From contig LKNC01000155.1 of the NCBI GenBank assembly GCA_001564255.1, forward strand, positions 1 through 6,863: a DNA stretch of 6,863 bases, read 5' to 3'. Every line of letters begins with the position of its first letter. Positions within the stretch are counted from its first letter, which is position 1. Positions 6,662 through 6,863 of this stretch are shown here, in pieces. The translations under genes and the position numbers were made by a program. The stretch is from Natrialbaceae archaeon Tc-Br11_E2g1 (GTDB lineage Archaea > Halobacteriota > Halobacteria > Halobacteriales > Natrialbaceae). The notes under the pieces were generated by a model. The model had not been told where the DNA came from. It was given only the letters and a program-made list of their open reading frames with translations, and did no database searches.

Positions 6662-6699
6662 ACATAATGATTGTGGTTATCTCACACCCGATAAAAATA
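6662..6699 (-). promoter_or_regulatory. Candidate TATA boxes upstream of the TRAP permease gene
   Basis: Two AT-rich elements lie upstream of ATG 6639 on the minus strand. TCATTATGT is centred near 6666, 27 bases upstream, as for a leaderless transcript. TATTTTTAT (6699-6691) would start transcription about 26 bases downstream, leaving a leader of roughly 30 bases. A third AT-rich piece, CTATAGTAT (6659-6651), is too close to the ATG. The 179-base gap from the upstream gene makes an independent promoter likely, although read-through from that gene is also possible. The T-run in 6691-6699 might instead help end the upstream transcript. Confidence 0.4.
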
Positions 6700-6730
6700 G
6701 TCACACGCACTTCTACGAAAGCGAAAACAG

Positions 6731-6804
6731 CCGATACCGTTTCACCATCGGAAGCGACTCGGATCCCACGCAGTGTAGTTTGAAACCGTACCGACTCATA
6801 CGGT
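6731..6804 (-). terminator. Two weak stem-loops after the right-edge gene
   Basis: Reading leftward from the stop at 6819, the first stem pairs ACCGTA with TACGGT (6804-6799 and 6790-6785; eight-base loop) and is followed by TTTCAAA. A second pairs CCGAT with ATCGG (6751-6747 and 6735-6731) and is followed by CTGTTTTCGCTTT, the more terminator-like of the two. Stems are only six and five base pairs. The rest of the 6640-6818 spacer shows no gene on either strand. Confidence 0.3.
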
Positions 6805-6818
6805 CCGTTGGATCCGCA

Positions 6819-6863
6819 TCAGACCTCGATGTCGAGGTCGGCGTAGAACCCTTCGGCACTCGA
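6819..6863 (-). CDS. C-terminal end of a leftward gene, possibly the TAXI solute-binding protein
   Basis: Only the final 14 codons and TGA (6821-6819) are in the window, reading SSAEGFYADLDIEV. The pattern A-E-x-(F/Y)-Y-x-(D/E) followed by a short hydrophobic end resembles the HPGAxxYYxExG tail of TAXI-family TRAP solute-binding proteins as I know it. Those genes usually sit directly upstream of a fused TRAP permease in the same direction, as here. The protein would be a lipid-anchored or secreted receptor that delivers the acid to the permease. With so few residues the identity rests mostly on context; the open frame itself could be chance. Confidence 0.42.
   Translation of the reverse strand, partial: SSAEGFYADLDIEV

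Noticed and set aside
6112..6783. A 223-codon plus-strand frame opposite the TRAP N-terminus and the following spacer
   Set aside because: It lies antisense to hydrophobic segments of the permease; its charged, low-complexity translation is the usual complement of membrane codons.
1..6863. CRISPR array, tRNA, insertion sequence or integration site
   Set aside because: No regularly spaced repeats, cloverleaf-like sequence, transposase motif or terminal inverted repeats were seen on either strand.

Overview
The window looks like part of a halophilic archaeal (class Halobacteria) chromosome or megaplasmid. The coding sequence is GC-rich, the predicted soluble proteins carry many Asp and Glu residues, and AT-rich TATA-like boxes sit about 27 bases upstream of chosen start codons, as in haloarchaeal leaderless transcription. 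Genus cannot be assigned. No tRNA, rRNA, insertion sequence or CRISPR array was seen.

Layout, left to right. (1) A leftward pair: a COG2159-type (amidohydrolase 2) metal-dependent hydrolase or decarboxylase (244-1323), followed with an ATGA start/stop overlap by a small Rieske [2Fe-2S] ferredoxin-like protein that runs off the left edge. (2) A 135-base divergent promoter region (1324-1458) with a TATA-like box correctly placed for each side and a short palindrome between them. (3) A rightward, tightly packed three-gene operon: two adjacent metallo-beta-lactamase-fold proteins of the flavodiiron/ODP kind (1459-2265 and 2276-3025), then an MmgE/PrpD-family protein (3018-4361) that overlaps the second by 8 bases. 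(4) A 139-base convergent spacer (4362-4500) with three perfect stem-loops. (5) A leftward fused TAXI-type TRAP transporter permease (4501-6639), preceded by a 179-base spacer and the last 14 codons of another leftward gene, possibly its TAXI solute-binding protein.

Reading as a whole: this looks like a catabolic island for an organic acid, not a housekeeping region. The TRAP permease would import a carboxylate. The MmgE/PrpD protein (family activities: dehydratase, decarboxylase, epimerase on di- and tricarboxylates) and the amidohydrolase-2 protein (family activities: decarboxylation or hydrolysis) would process it. The Rieske protein and the two diiron-type MBL proteins could form a redox step. 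The most interesting point is that the two MBL paralogs have different, non-canonical metal-ligand sets and sit back to back with a Rieske ferredoxin gene. Rieske plus MBL-fold iron chemistry has a precedent in CMP-Neu5Ac hydroxylase. The substrate and the complex are inference; the gene order, motifs and overlaps are directly visible.
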